Assembly: GCA_026708085.1 (NCBI GenBank)
Contig: JAPOVP010000043.1
Span: 34,861 to 98,860 of the forward strand
Direction of reading: 5' to 3'
Length of the DNA stretch: 64,000 bases
From: Caldilineaceae bacterium
Lineage (GTDB): Bacteria; Chloroflexota; Anaerolineae; Caldilineales; Caldilineaceae
The notes under the pieces were generated by a model, which did not search any database, was not told the origin of the DNA, and worked only from the letters and a program-made list of their open reading frames with translations. This document shows positions 17,280 to 26,717 of the stretch, piece by piece. Position 1 is the stretch's first letter. The number at the start of each line of letters is the position of its first letter. A program made the position numbers and the translations under genes.

Positions 17280-18146
17280 CTATCCCCAGCGCTGTTCTGG
17301 TGGGTCGAAGAGAAATCCGTGGAACAGTTTGCGTCGAGCCGGTGAGAGCCTGTTGTAGAATTGGCTGGAATAGCCCCAGTGTTCCTGGGAAGCGATCATC
17401 CAGGGATGCTCGTAGGCGTAGTAGAGCATGGCGCGTTGACCATTTTTGCTGCTGAAGGGGCCGGCGGAGTGCCAGAGGGCATTGTGGAACAGGATGGCGG
17501 TCCCTGCCGGCGCGCAGATCTCCGCAACTCCGGCAGATTTGCCCCACCGCTGCAGGTCTTCGCGCGTTGGCGCAGAGGCGGCCTTATGGCTGCCAGGCAG
17601 GACGCAGAGATTGCCCTGGCCGGGTTGGGTCATATCGCTGAGATAGTAGCCGATTTTGAGTTGCAGCAGAGGAATCTGCGGGCCCAGGATTCTGAATCCG
17701 TCGTCAATGCCGTCGATATGCCATCTCATGCCACGGCCGATGAGGTCGCTGCCATGCTCGACGATGGCGTCAGAGGCATGGTGATGGGGGAGGGCATTGA
17801 GAAGGCCGGTTACGTAGGGCCAGATGGCGGGCCAGTCGAGCATCTCCAGAAACAGGGGATCGTCGTCGAGAATGTAGAAGATTCGGGTACTCTTTTCGCC
17901 CATGAGCGTAGTGATGCCGGTATGTGAGCACTCCTGTTCCTGCAGATTGCGCCGCCGTTGTATCACGCGGTGGAGGGCCTGGAGCAGGAGGTTGACGTGG
18001 TCTGCGTTGAGGAACCTTTCGAGAACCAGGTAGCCGTTGTTGTCGAAGAAGAAGCGTTCCGCTGGCGTGGGGCTGGCTTCAACGGGCGTCGGTGTATTGT
18101 CACTGTGGAGGGCGGGCGCGGCTTTTTCTGCTATCTTCTGTGCCAT
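17280..18146 (-). CDS. Phytanoyl-CoA dioxygenase family protein (1)
   Basis: 288 residues of the PhyH family of Fe(II)/2-oxoglutarate-dependent oxygenases. The iron facial triad is His143 and Asp145 (RWHIDG) with distal His226 (HNALWHSAGP). Arg238 is placed to bind the 2-oxoglutarate carboxylate. Loop GNLCVLPGSHK is typical. The substrate cannot be read from sequence; bacterial members hydroxylate a wide range of small molecules. It differs clearly from the tandem pair near 26-27 kb. The gene lies 75 bases downstream of the cyclase gene on the same strand and may be co-transcribed with it. Confidence 0.88.
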   Translation of the reverse strand: MAQKIAEKAAPALHSDNTPTPVEASPTPAERFFFDNNGYLVLERFLNADHVNLLLQALHRVIQRRRNLQEQECSHTGITTLMGEKSTRIFYILDDDPLFLEMLDWPAIWPYVTGLLNALPHHHASDAIVEHGSDLIGRGMRWHIDGIDDGFRILGPQIPLLQLKIGYYLSDMTQPGQGNLCVLPGSHKAASAPTREDLQRWGKSAGVAEICAPAGTAILFHNALWHSAGPFSSKNGQRAMLYYAYEHPWMIASQEHWGYSSQFYNRLSPARRKLFHGFLFDPPEQRWG

Positions 18147-18220
18147 GACTTAACCTCTTCAGTGCATTTGTATTTTGGACAGTCGCGATGTCAGCGAGCG
18201 GGAGAATGGTATGGGGCGTA

Positions 18221-18886
18221 CTACGTTTCTTCGGAAATGGCGATAGCTCGCACTGGGGACCCGTCCCGGCCTATAATCCTGAGGGGCAGGGCCACGAATT
18301 GAAAGTGGGGCTGGCCGATCTGTTCGAGATTGGTCAGGTTTTCGACGATGAGAACTTCATTGCCCAGGAGTATAAAGTGGGCGTCGTTGGGTGAATAGTC
18401 GACGGATGGGGTATCGATTCCTACCAGCTCGATGCCGCATTCCACGAGGTAGCAGGCGGCGTCCCCGGTCAAAGGCGGGTAGGCGGTGAAATACTGCTCA
18501 TTGCCCCAATTCTGCGCCCAGCCGGTGTTCAGGATCACTTTTGGGGTGCGACTGATGGCCTGGCGATGGGGGAGCAGATCGTCGGCGGTGATTTCCTCTT
18601 TGGGCAGTTTGGTGGAGAGGTCAAGCAGCAGGGCCGGGCCGATGCACTGTGCCAGCGGGATCTGATCGATCGTTGCCCCGTCTCGATAGAAGTGGAAGAA
18701 GGCATCCATGTGTGTGCCGGAGTGGAGGGAAGTGCGCAGGTTGCTTGTATTCATGTGTCCCGGTGTGCCGGGTGGGATGTCGGCGGGGATAGAAGTGCGC
18801 ACTTCGATTTCGACCGGAGAATCACCGGGAAAGGGGGGTGTCGAAGGAGCAAGGGGGTAGCTCAGATCGACGATTTTGCGTTGCAT
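18221..18886 (-). CDS. Cyclase family protein (kynurenine-formamidase-like)
   Basis: 221 residues from the chosen start. The metal-binding signature of the cyclase/KynB family, H-x-G-T-H-x-D, is present as HSGTHMDA, followed by FFHFYRDG. The N-terminus IVDLSYPLAPSTPPFPGD and the later GIDTPSVDYSPNDAH also fit. Family members hydrolyse formyl-kynurenine or related amide or lactone substrates with zinc or manganese. GGAAAG lies just upstream of the ATG at 18886. An ATG 8 codons earlier lacks such a site. It probably forms a two-gene unit with the dioxygenase downstream. Confidence 0.85.
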   Translation of the reverse strand: MQRKIVDLSYPLAPSTPPFPGDSPVEIEVRTSIPADIPPGTPGHMNTSNLRTSLHSGTHMDAFFHFYRDGATIDQIPLAQCIGPALLLDLSTKLPKEEITADDLLPHRQAISRTPKVILNTGWAQNWGNEQYFTAYPPLTGDAACYLVECGIELVGIDTPSVDYSPNDAHFILLGNEVLIVENLTNLEQIGQPHFQFVALPLRIIGRDGSPVRAIAISEET

Positions 18887-19032
18887 TAGGTCTTTCCGTA
18901 GATGCCCCACGCCAGAGCCGGCTGAGAAGGGGCAGGAGCAAAAGGGGCGGCCTGTGGACTACAGTATTCGCTACCCAAGGCATGAACAATTGTGGTGAAG
19001 GGTGGGTAGTGGTTGACAAGACTGATTCAGTG

Positions 19033-19061
19033 TTGACAGCGATTAGACGACATATTATAAT
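19033..19061 (+). promoter_or_regulatory. Consensus sigma-70 promoter for dtxR-type operon
   Basis: TTGACA (19033-19038), a 17-base spacer and TATAAT (19056-19061) match the vegetative consensus exactly. Predicted transcription would begin near 19068, about 48 bases before the regulator's ATG. A second TTGACA lies 20 bases upstream (19013-19018), so the sequence around it, GTG(G)TTGACA, is directly repeated about two helix turns apart. That could be an operator or an alternative -35. Confidence 0.7.
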
Positions 19062-19115
19062 TTGGCAATTGTCGCAGTTGTCTACCCATCTCCCAACGGT
19101 TGAACTATAGCGATC

Positions 19116-19829
19116 ATGCGCACTTTCTGCAACATCATTACCGATGGGATGCTCGACTACCTGGTTGCAATCTACGAGTTGAGCGAAACCAGCGACAGAA
19201 TTTCCACTTCTGTGCTGGCACAGAAGATGGAGGTGACGCCGGCTGCGGCGAGCAGCATGGCCAAACGGCTGACAGAGACGGGACACGTGGTGCGCTCTGC
19301 AAAAGCCGGAATTCAGTTGACCGATCAGGGGCGGCTGGCGGCGTTGCAGTTACTGCGAAGGCACCGGCTGCTGGAGGTGTTTCTCATCGAGGTAATGGGC
19401 TTCACCTGGGACCAGGTGAAGGCGGAGGCGATGCGGCTGGAGCACGCTATCAGCCCAGAGTTCGAGAAGCGCATGGAGATCCTGTGCAACTTCCCGACCC
19501 ATTGCCCGCACGGAGACCCAGTTCCGAGCGAAGACGGTCTAGTACAGAGCGAGAATCTGGTCAGTCTGGCTGAACTGCGGCCGGGGCAGACAGGTGAATT
19601 GCGGCGGGTAGCCAACCATAACGCGCCGATGCTGCGGTATCTGACACAGATGAATCTCGAACCCGGGCATCGAGTCAAAGTATTAAATGTAGAGCCCTTT
19701 GATGGGCCCAGCATCGTACAGATCGACGACAGTTCCACGCAGACAGAACCGGGGGGGCTCGTGAAGATAATCGGCCGCTCCCTGGCGAAATGTCTCTTTG
19801 TAAGATTGACTGAGCAGCCTGCCGTGTAG
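19116..19829 (+). CDS. DtxR/MntR-family metal-dependent transcriptional regulator
   Basis: 237 residues. An N-terminal winged helix (DYLVAIYELSE, SVLAQKMEVTPAAASSMAKRL) is followed by a dimerisation/metal domain (GRLAALQLLRRHRLLEVFL, EAMRLEHAISPEFEKRM, HCPHGDPVP). Residues 150-237 form an FeoA/SH3-like C-terminal domain (LAELRPGQTGELRRV). The family represses iron or manganese uptake genes when loaded with metal. The metal here is not decided by the visible ligands. It heads a likely operon with ccmH (27 bases on) and tlpA, so it may tie cytochrome c maturation to metal status. A consensus promoter lies directly upstream and autoregulation is possible. Confidence 0.9.
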   Translation: MRTFCNIITDGMLDYLVAIYELSETSDRISTSVLAQKMEVTPAAASSMAKRLTETGHVVRSAKAGIQLTDQGRLAALQLLRRHRLLEVFLIEVMGFTWDQVKAEAMRLEHAISPEFEKRMEILCNFPTHCPHGDPVPSEDGLVQSENLVSLAELRPGQTGELRRVANHNAPMLRYLTQMNLEPGHRVKVLNVEPFDGPSIVQIDDSSTQTEPGGLVKIIGRSLAKCLFVRLTEQPAV

Positions 19830-19856
19830 TTAGGCATTGTTCTGCACAGTACACGC

Positions 19857-20393
19857 ATGACCTCTCCCCTCAAAGCGCGCGCAATTGGCGATACTGCTGC
19901 GCATTCGACCATTCTACGTTTTGCCATTCTAGCTATTTGCCTGCTGGTCTTTTCCATGTTCAGCAGCCCGCCCCTTTTTGCCCAAGACGAAGTCACCGGC
20001 ATCACCTCTGATGAAGTGAACACCGTTGCACGGGACTTGTGGTGCCCGCTGTGCGGCGGCAGGCTGCGGTTGGATAGCTGCGAACTGAAGGCATGTGCGC
20101 AGATGCGGGAGGTGATCGAGATCAAATTGGCGGAGGGTGAGGACCCGGCTTCGATCCGGGACTATTTCCTGGAGCAGTACGGGCCGCAGGTGCTGGGGGT
20201 ACCGCCGAGGCGGGGTTTCAATTGGCTGGCTTGGATCTTGCCGCTGGTTGCGGTGGCGGCCGGCGGCGTCTTTCTTTGGCTGCGCCTGCAACAGATGGCG
20301 GGTACTCAGAGACCGACGGCGGCCAGAGTAGCCGGGCAAGAGGTTGATGAGCGGGAGCGGCGGTTGGATGAGGAACTGGCCCGCTATGACTGA
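19857..20393 (+). CDS. ccmH: CcmH-like cytochrome c maturation protein
   Basis: 178 residues. A signal helix at about 20-41 is followed by an extracytoplasmic domain with the CcmH thiol motif LWCPLC (Cys63, Cys66), then [28 protein letters not shown], which matches the family's three-helix bundle. A second membrane helix lies at about 121-142 and a charged cytoplasmic tail ends the protein. CcmH reduces apocytochrome c cysteines before haem attachment. Two extra cysteines (DSCELKAC) are not usual in the family. Its stop overlaps the start of the TlpA-like gene, so the two are probably translationally coupled. Confidence 0.85.
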   Translation: MTSPLKARAIGDTAAHSTILRFAILAICLLVFSMFSSPPLFAQDEVTGITSDEVNTVARDLWCPLCGGRLRLDSCELKACAQMREVIEIKLAEGEDPASIRDYFLEQYGPQVLGVPPRRGFNWLAWILPLVAVAAGGVFLWLRLQQMAGTQRPTAARVAGQEVDERERRLDEELARYD

Positions 20394-21006
20394 ACTGACG
20401 GAGTCGGAAGGCGGCACAGCGGAAATTCCAGAGAGTGAAACCCCGCCAGAGTCAAGCAAGGAATTACAGCCGGAAACGCCTGCCAGGCGAGCAGTGTATT
20501 ACTGGCGCCTGTTGTTCCTTGGCGCTATTCTAGCGTTCATCGTACTTCTGGCCGTGCGGTTGTGGCAGACGAATGTGCAGGAGCAGCGGGCGGCGGGTGA
20601 GGCGCCGGAACTACGCTTCACGACTTTCGATGGCGCGGTAGTGGACCTGGACGAGTTGCGGGGGAAGGGCGTGGTTATCAATTTCTGGGCGAGTTGGTGT
20701 ACGCCCTGTCGCGATGAGGCGGATCTCCTGGAACAGACGTGGCGCCGGGAGAAGGGGAAAGGTATCGTCTTTCTAGGGTTGGACTATCTGGACCAGGAGC
20801 CGGCGGCGCTCGCTTATCTTGCGGAGTTTGATATCACCTATCCTAACGGGCCGGACCTGCGCAGCCAAGCAGCCCGGCGTTACCGGATTCAGGGTGTGCC
20901 GGAAACTTTCTTTGTCAGTCCCGAAGGTAGGATCGTCGAGACCGTTGTGGGGCCGATCGCGAGCCAGCAGGAATTGGACGACCTGTTGGATCGTATTCGT
21001 CCCTGA
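20386..21006 (+). CDS. Membrane-anchored TlpA/CcmG-type thiol-disulfide oxidoreductase
   Basis: 206 residues from the ATG at 20386, which overlaps the ccmH stop by 8 bases. An acidic cytoplasmic tail of about 35 residues and one membrane helix (39-60) precede a thioredoxin fold outside the membrane. The redox motif is WASWCTPC with Cys105 and Cys108. The cis-proline region is [20 protein letters not shown]. Next to CcmH it is the expected partner that keeps the CcmH or apocytochrome thiols reduced. Other ccm genes and a CcdA-type electron donor are not in the window. The first copy of the 460-bp mobile element begins 50 bases downstream. Confidence 0.9.
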   Translation: MTELTESEGGTAEIPESETPPESSKELQPETPARRAVYYWRLLFLGAILAFIVLLAVRLWQTNVQEQRAAGEAPELRFTTFDGAVVDLDELRGKGVVINFWASWCTPCRDEADLLEQTWRREKGKGIVFLGLDYLDQEPAALAYLAEFDITYPNGPDLRSQAARRYRIQGVPETFFVSPEGRIVETVVGPIASQQELDDLLDRIRP

Positions 21007-21055
21007 TTGTATGTGCCCTCGCGTGCGCCGCCGCCTTGAAAGGACTTTCTCCGGC

Positions 21056-21521
21056 GGGTGCATCCCAGATTTGAGGTGGAAAGAGTCTGGCGGGGAATCA
21101 GTGCCAGCGGTGGCTGGCGTTGTTTGCCGTCTTTGGGCGAGGCGCAGTTCAGGCGCCAGGCCTGGCCGGACGGTGGAATCCGTCAGTTGGGCGTGCGAGG
21201 GCGGGCACAAGGCCGGCCCCTACAGGGAACTGACGGGGCTGAAGGAACGTAGTGTGGCGAACCCCTCTCGGGCAGGCACCCGTCCCGAATGGAGACACCA
21301 GGTCGGCGAGGCATGTTGTAGGAGAGGGGGCGTTGCGGGGGCGGAGCCCCCGCACAAGGGAGGGCCGAATAGGCCCGACCGCCCAAAACTGCAGGGGCTA
21401 GGGGACAGGGGTTAGGGGTCAGAGGCGGCGCTTATTCTGACGGAAACTGGAATGGGAACTGACCGTGGCTTGGTTGCCTCCAGAGGTATGCGACTTTTCG
21501 CCACCATTTTGGGATGCATCC
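21056..21521. mobile_element. MITE-like element, copy B (466 bp)
   Basis: The left end is GGGTGCATCCCA (21056-21067). The right end, TGGGATGCATCC (21510-21521), is its inverted repeat with one mismatch. The flanks are TCTCCGGC on the left and TCTCCGCC on the right, an imperfect 8-base direct repeat that could be a target duplication. The inside has no transposase-sized gene; it carries the GC-rich hairpin core at 21303-21385. A collinear but diverged copy lies at 31906-32366. This is what a non-autonomous element moved by a transposase encoded elsewhere would look like. It fills most of the 640-base gap between tlpA and rimO. Confidence 0.7.
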
Positions 21522-21650
21522 TCTCCGCCGGCTGAGTCTTATTTCAATGGAATCTGTGCTAGAATGGCTTGGTTGTGCGAGGCCTATTCCCCCTTGGGGT
21601 GAGGCCGAGAATTGTTTGAACGCGAGCGAGATTGCGTAAGAGATTAGCTG

Positions 21651-23060
21651 ATGAAGATGAGTCAAACCTATCACCTGATCACCCTTGGTTGTCCGAAGAA
21701 TGAGGTTGACAGTGACGGCATGGAGATGCTGTTGCGGCAGGCCGACTATGGCGTCAGTGCCGATGCGGGGCAGGCGGATGTGTTGATCGTGAATACGTGC
21801 GGATTTCTGGAGGCGGCCAAAGAGGAGTCGATTGGGGTATTGCAGGAGCTGGCGGATGGGAAGCGGCGGCACCAGATGCTGATCGCGGCCGGCTGTCTGG
21901 CGCAGCGCAACGGCGAGGAGGTGCTGGCGCGGGTGCCGGAGGTGGACGGTCTGCTGGGTACGCGGCGCTGGATGGATGTGGTGGAGTTGATCAAGCAGGT
22001 GCGCGGCGGGCCGGAGCAGCGCAGGTTGGAGCGGTACAGTCTGTTGGGTGAGCCGGACGAAAGTTACGTGCAGGCGGTACCGCGGCCGCCGGTAGCCGGG
22101 GGCAGCGCCTATCTCAAGATTTCGGACGGTTGCAACGCGCCGTGCGCGTTCTGCACGATTCCCAGCTTCAAAGGCAAGCTGCGCAGCCGGCCCATTGAGG
22201 CCATCATCGATGAAGGCAATGCGCTGGTGGAGGCGGGGGCCAAGGAGCTGGTGATCGTTGCGCAGGATACGACCGATTTTGGGCGGGACCAGGGTGAGCC
22301 GGATAGCCTGCCGCGTCTATTGAGCGCACTTTGCAACCGCACAGGCGACGCGCTGAAGTGGGTGCGGCTGATGTATGCTTACCCGGGGCATGTGAGCGAC
22401 GGGTTGATCGAAGTGATGGCGAGCCAGGAAAAGATCGTGCCCTATCTGGATATGCCGCTGCAGCACGGAGACCCGCGCACGCTGCGACGTATGCGCAGGC
22501 CATCGCGGCTGGAGATGGTATACGACCATGTGGAGAAGCTGCGGGCGGCGATGCCGGGTATTGCAATGCGCACTACGTTTATTGTCGGCTACCCGGGCGA
22601 GACCGAAGAGGAGTTCCAAGGTCTGCTTCAGTTCGTTCAGGAAATTGAATTCGACAAGGTCGGCGCGTTTCCATTCAGTCCAGAGCCGGGAACACCTTCG
22701 GCGGAGCTGCCCGATCCCGTGCCGGAGGAAAAGAAAGAGGAGCGCTACGGGCGGCTGATGGAGGTCCAGCAGCCGATTAGTTTGCGCAAGAATCAGGAGC
22801 AGGTTGGGAAGGTGCTCGACATCCTCGTCGAGGGCCAGGGCGAGATTGCGGAGAGCGGCGCGCCGCTGGTGATGGGCCGGAGTTACCGCGACGCGCCGGA
22901 GGTAGACGGTCTGGTGCTCGTGCCGGGCATTGCGGAGGCGCCGGCGGGCGAAATCCTGCAGGTGCATATCAACGGGGCGCTGGAATATGACCTGGTGGGC
23001 GAACCGCTGATCGCCGAGACGTTTTCCAGCAGGACGGAACTGCTGGCAGAGTTCACCTAG
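21651..23060 (+). CDS. rimO: Ribosomal protein S12 methylthiotransferase RimO
   Basis: 469 residues. Adds a methylthio group to the conserved aspartate of ribosomal protein S12 using two iron-sulfur clusters and SAM. The N-terminal cluster ligands are Cys14 (LGCPKN), Cys50 (NTCGF) and Cys82 (AAGCLAQ). The radical-SAM motif CNAPCAFC gives Cys161, Cys165 and Cys168. A C-terminal TRAM-like domain ends the protein. GCPKNEVDSDGM and the overall order separate it from MiaB. The upstream gap is largely the mobile element, whose right end is 130 bases before the start. A methyltransferase gene follows 29 bases on. Confidence 0.95.
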   Translation: MKMSQTYHLITLGCPKNEVDSDGMEMLLRQADYGVSADAGQADVLIVNTCGFLEAAKEESIGVLQELADGKRRHQMLIAAGCLAQRNGEEVLARVPEVDGLLGTRRWMDVVELIKQVRGGPEQRRLERYSLLGEPDESYVQAVPRPPVAGGSAYLKISDGCNAPCAFCTIPSFKGKLRSRPIEAIIDEGNALVEAGAKELVIVAQDTTDFGRDQGEPDSLPRLLSALCNRTGDALKWVRLMYAYPGHVSDGLIEVMASQEKIVPYLDMPLQHGDPRTLRRMRRPSRLEMVYDHVEKLRAAMPGIAMRTTFIVGYPGETEEEFQGLLQFVQEIEFDKVGAFPFSPEPGTPSAELPDPVPEEKKEERYGRLMEVQQPISLRKNQEQVGKVLDILVEGQGEIAESGAPLVMGRSYRDAPEVDGLVLVPGIAEAPAGEILQVHINGALEYDLVGEPLIAETFSSRTELLAEFT

Positions 23061-23089
23061 AAAGTAAATAACCCCGCGCGGAGACCGTC

Positions 23090-23980
23090 ATGGTCGATCT
23101 GTCGAAGTTGGAACGGGATCTGACCGCTCTGGAACGGGACTCCACACTCCACAGCAGTGACAATTTAGCGGCACGCTTCGAGGCGTTGAAGACGCTTGAT
23201 TTTCTGGGGGAGGCGTACCAGATACAGGCCGGGCAGCGGCTCGCGGCAAGCGGGCTGCGGCGGGTGCGCGCCTTGCAGGGCGACTTGGGAGAGCTTAACC
23301 TGGCCCTCTTTCGGAAGCTGCGTATCGGTATCCGGTCGAGAACGATGAAACCGGGCCAACTACGGGCGTTGCTTGAAAGCAACTGCCGTTACCGGCGCGG
23401 CGGTACCGCGTGCATGCACTGGGGTGCGGAGGCCGCGGACGCGCTGGCTGCAGGGATTTTCCGCAGCGACTGCGTGCCGCAGCCGTGGGACGGGGGCGAC
23501 GTTGAGATGATTCACTATGAGTCGACGCCGGTGAGCGCGGTGCTGGAACTGGTGGACCGCGTGCCGCTGACGGGCGGCGACCGATTTGTCGACATCGGCT
23601 CCGGGCTGGGGCAGGTGGTGTTTCTGGTAAATTTACTGACGGGCGTGGAGGCGGTCGGGCTGGAGGTGGTGCCGGCGTACGTGGAGCAGGCTCGCGGTGA
23701 AGCGGAAAGGCTGGGAATTGGCGGGGTCTCTTTCAGGGAGGGGGACGCGCGCAGCGCGGACCTGCGCGGGGGCACGGTCTATTTTCTCTTTTCCCCATTT
23801 CGAGGGCAGATGCTGCAAACGGTGCTCAACAGGCTCGGGCAAGAAGCTCGCACGCGGCGGTTTACAGTCTGTTCGTTCGGCCCGTGTACAGAGCAGATCG
23901 CCGGGGAAACGTGGCTGACCTTGCAGGAGGCGGCGATGAACCACGAGTTTCGGCTGGCTATCTTCCACAGTGATAGCTAG
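23090..23980 (+). CDS. Class I SAM-dependent methyltransferase
   Basis: 296 residues. The N-terminal 130 residues are helical with no recognised family. The catalytic Rossmann domain starts near residue 160: motif I DIGSGLGQ at 168-175, then VGLEVVPAYVEQARGEAERLG and FREGDARSADL. The VDIGSGLGQVVFLVNLLTG stretch resembles DOT1-like enzymes, but nothing shows a protein substrate. It starts 29 bases after rimO and is probably co-transcribed, which allows but does not prove a link to translation. Confidence 0.8.
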   Translation: MVDLSKLERDLTALERDSTLHSSDNLAARFEALKTLDFLGEAYQIQAGQRLAASGLRRVRALQGDLGELNLALFRKLRIGIRSRTMKPGQLRALLESNCRYRRGGTACMHWGAEAADALAAGIFRSDCVPQPWDGGDVEMIHYESTPVSAVLELVDRVPLTGGDRFVDIGSGLGQVVFLVNLLTGVEAVGLEVVPAYVEQARGEAERLGIGGVSFREGDARSADLRGGTVYFLFSPFRGQMLQTVLNRLGQEARTRRFTVCSFGPCTEQIAGETWLTLQEAAMNHEFRLAIFHSDS

Positions 23981-23993
23981 GGGCTGAGATGGA

Positions 23994-24033
23994 AAAGGCA
24001 TCGACACGGGAACGTGCCCGCGCCGATGCCTTT
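23994..24033. terminator. Bidirectional terminator-like hairpin
   Basis: AAAGGCATCG (23994-24003) pairs with CGATGCCTTT (24024-24033), with an inner CGGG/CCCG pair. The A-run on one side and T-run on the other fit a hairpin that stops transcription from both convergent genes, the methyltransferase and the aldehyde dehydrogenase. Confidence 0.65.
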
Positions 24034-24082
24034 CGGAGTCGGAAACCTCTTCTTTCGACCTGGTTGAATCCAGCCTGCCTTA

Positions 24083-25498
24083 TCAGCTCAGGTGGAAGAC
24101 CGCCATCTTTGTTTCGGTCATTTCTTCGATGGCGTACTTGGGCCCTTCCTTGCCCATGCCGCTCTCCTTGACGCCGCCATAGGGCATCAGGTCGGCGCGC
24201 CACTGGGTGCCCCAATTGACGTGCAGATTGCCGGATTCAACTTCCTGCACGAATCGCATGGCCCAATCGATATTTTGTGTAAAAATGGCTGCGCTCAGAC
24301 CGTAGTTGGTGTCGTTGGCGAGGGCTATGGCCTCGTCGATGTCGCTGACGCGGGTGACGCCGACGACGGGGCCGAAGACCTCGTCGCAGGAGATCTTCAT
24401 CTCCGGGCTGACGTTGGAGACGATGGTGGGCTGGTACATCTGGCCGTTGCGCTGGCCGCCGAGGACGAGCTCTGCGCCGCCGCTTACGGCTTCATCAACC
24501 CACTGATCGACGCGCACGGCGTCTTCTTCGCGAATCATTGGACCCATTTTTGTGGATTCGGCCAGCGGGTTGCCGGTTGTGATGTTTTCGACGGTGGCCT
24601 TGAAGGCGTCGAGAAAGTCGCCGTAGATTTTTTCGTGGGTGACGACGCGCTGGGTGGAGATGCAGACCTGGCCGGCGTTGGAGTAACCGGAGGCAGCGGC
24701 GGCCTGGGCAACGCGTTCGGGGTCGGCGTCGGGCATGACGATCAGAGGCGCGTTGGAGCCGAGCTCCATGGTGACGCGCTTGAGGCCGGCGGTACGGCAG
24801 ATGTGCTCGCCGATGTCGCGGCTGCCGGTGAATGTGATCTTGCGGACGCGGGGGTCGGCGCAGAGGGCGTCGCCGATAACGCCGCCGGATCCGGTGAGGC
24901 ATTGGAGCGCCTCGGGCGGTGTGCCGGCTTCGAGGAAGATCTCGACCAGTTTCAGGGCCGAGAGCGGCGTGTCGGTGGCGGGCTTGAGAATGATGGCGTT
25001 GCCGGCGGCCAGTGCGGGACCGATCTTGTGGCAGACGAGGTGGAGGGGGAAGTTGAATGGGCTGATGCCGACGATGACGCCGCAAGGGACGCGTACGGTG
25101 AAACCGAACTTGCCGGCCGCGCCGGGCGCGCCGTCAAGAGGGACGACTTCGCCACCGAGGCGCTTGGCCTCTTCAGCGGAAAGAGCGATGATTTCTACGG
25201 CGCGTGAGGCTTCGATACGGCCCTCGCCGATGATCTTACCCTCTTCAAGCGTGATGGTGCGAGCGAGATCTTCGTTACGCTCCTCCATCAGATGGGCGGC
25301 CTTGTGGAGGATCTCGTAGCGTTCGTAGCCGGTCATACTGGCCATGACTTTGGCGCCGCGTTCGGCGGTTGCGAGGGCCAGTTCTACATCGGCCGCGTCG
25401 CCTCTGGGAATGGTGTCGATGACGGAGCCGTCGAAGGGGTGCAGTACTTCGATCTTTTCGGACTTGTCCACCCACTGCCCGCCAATGTGCATTTTCAT
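24083..25498 (-). CDS. NAD(P)-dependent aldehyde dehydrogenase
   Basis: 471 residues, full length for the ALDH superfamily. The cofactor region is ISPFNFPLHLVCHKIGPALAAGNAIILKP and FTGSRDIGEHI. The catalytic glutamate is in TMELGSNAP and the nucleophilic cysteine in NAGQVCIS. The EVFGPVVGV and YGGVKESGMGKEGP motifs close the active site. The overall pattern is nearest the lactaldehyde/succinate-semialdehyde/non-phosphorylating GAPDH branch. The precise aldehyde cannot be told. It stands alone on the minus strand downstream of the dioxygenase pair, 86 bases from the nearer one. Confidence 0.9.
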   Translation of the reverse strand: MKMHIGGQWVDKSEKIEVLHPFDGSVIDTIPRGDAADVELALATAERGAKVMASMTGYERYEILHKAAHLMEERNEDLARTITLEEGKIIGEGRIEASRAVEIIALSAEEAKRLGGEVVPLDGAPGAAGKFGFTVRVPCGVIVGISPFNFPLHLVCHKIGPALAAGNAIILKPATDTPLSALKLVEIFLEAGTPPEALQCLTGSGGVIGDALCADPRVRKITFTGSRDIGEHICRTAGLKRVTMELGSNAPLIVMPDADPERVAQAAAASGYSNAGQVCISTQRVVTHEKIYGDFLDAFKATVENITTGNPLAESTKMGPMIREEDAVRVDQWVDEAVSGGAELVLGGQRNGQMYQPTIVSNVSPEMKISCDEVFGPVVGVTRVSDIDEAIALANDTNYGLSAAIFTQNIDWAMRFVQEVESGNLHVNWGTQWRADLMPYGGVKESGMGKEGPKYAIEEMTETKMAVFHLS

Positions 25499-25584
25499 CG
25501 AATTGTTCTCCTTGATGTCAGGATCTTTTCAGAATGGTTACATAGTTGTATGTATTGTCGCCGCGCAAATTTCGGCGGCGAATT

Positions 25585-26430
25585 TCACTTCAGTTCAGGG
25601 CCCGGCACCCGTTTCCTTTCCAGCGGCTCTGCGTCCCCCTCGTAAGTGGGGACCAGCTTTTGAACGAGTTTACGTGCATGCGGAGGCCAAGAGGACACAT
25701 GCGTCTGTTCACGGCTCACGCTGGATTGGATGGGAGGGGGTGAAATTTCGAAATTGGGGTGATACCAGAGCGTGATGACCGTGCGGCGTTCTTCCGTACG
25801 GTTGGAGAAGGAGCCGTGGAGGAGTCTGGCATCGCCGATGACAAGGTCGCCGGCTCGGACCGGGACCGCCTTGTCTTCGGGCACTGGCTGATAGGCGGGA
25901 TTGTACGGGTCGGCGGCGCGACCAAGCTCCTCGGAATGTGTGGTGTGGACGGCGTCGTGTATGGGATGGCGCTTGCGGTGGGAGCCTTCGATGACGCGCA
26001 GGCAGCCGTTCTCGATGCTGGTATCCACCAGATAGTACATGAGAAAGAGTTGGAGGGGGAGATCGGTGTAGCTGACCGGGTCATTCCATGCCCACCAGTC
26101 CTGGTGCCAGAAGAGGGGCGGCGAGTGGCCCGGTTTGCTTATCACGAATCCGGACGTCCAGCGAGAATCGGGGAAGCCCAGAGAGTCCAGGGCGTCGAGA
26201 GCAGGTTGATAGGCGACCAGTTCGGCGAAAAAGGGGTCATCATAGACGCTTATCATGCTGCCGGTGGACTTGTATCTGTCGAAGTGTTGGGCGGGCTGGG
26301 CTGCGATGAGGTCGTCGCTGGCGACGCGTACGCGATCCAACATTTCCGGTGACAAGATTTGTTCCAAGACGCAGTAGCCGTCACTTAACAGTTGCCCTCG
26401 CATGTCGTGGAAGTTCGTTGCTCTTGTCAT
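25585..26430 (-). CDS. Phytanoyl-CoA dioxygenase family protein (2), tandem copy
   Basis: 281 residues from the ATG at 26430. Fe(II) ligands are His109 and Asp111 (FWHQDWW) and distal His205 (RLLHGSF), with Arg216 for 2-oxoglutarate. The start was chosen because it gives exactly the same length and residue register as the neighbouring paralogue, and a G-rich ribosome site (AGGGGGGC) precedes it. A longer frame adds only two residues. The substrate is unknown; the shared SRWTSGF-type substrate pocket suggests both copies act on related molecules. A 290-base gap without a gene separates it from its paralogue. Confidence 0.9.
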   Translation of the reverse strand: MTRATNFHDMRGQLLSDGYCVLEQILSPEMLDRVRVASDDLIAAQPAQHFDRYKSTGSMISVYDDPFFAELVAYQPALDALDSLGFPDSRWTSGFVISKPGHSPPLFWHQDWWAWNDPVSYTDLPLQLFLMYYLVDTSIENGCLRVIEGSHRKRHPIHDAVHTTHSEELGRAADPYNPAYQPVPEDKAVPVRAGDLVIGDARLLHGSFSNRTEERRTVITLWYHPNFEISPPPIQSSVSREQTHVSSWPPHARKLVQKLVPTYEGDAEPLERKRVPGPELK

Positions 26431-26717
26431 AAACATGCCCCCCTGCGAAGTGTAGCATGAGTCACAAGAAAGAATGGAAATGCGACTGGGAGTTCGTTCG
26501 CTGGCTGCCCTGGTTACAGCCAGAGCACGGAACTGCGGCTCCTCGAAGAATTACAGAATTGACCCCGCGAATCCTGGCCTCTCTCTTTGCTCCGCTCTGG
26601 TCCAGTTTCCTTTCAAAGCCCTGAGCCACTCGCCCCGTTGCAAAGTCCACTTTCTCGACATTTCAGAATGGACAGAAGGAAAGGAGACAATCGCATCCCT
26701 TCAAGCGCCCACGGTTC

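Noticed and set aside
24092..25207. 371-codon open frame on the plus strand
   Set aside because: It lies entirely opposite the aldehyde dehydrogenase, which has all catalytic motifs; long antisense frames are expected in GC-rich DNA.
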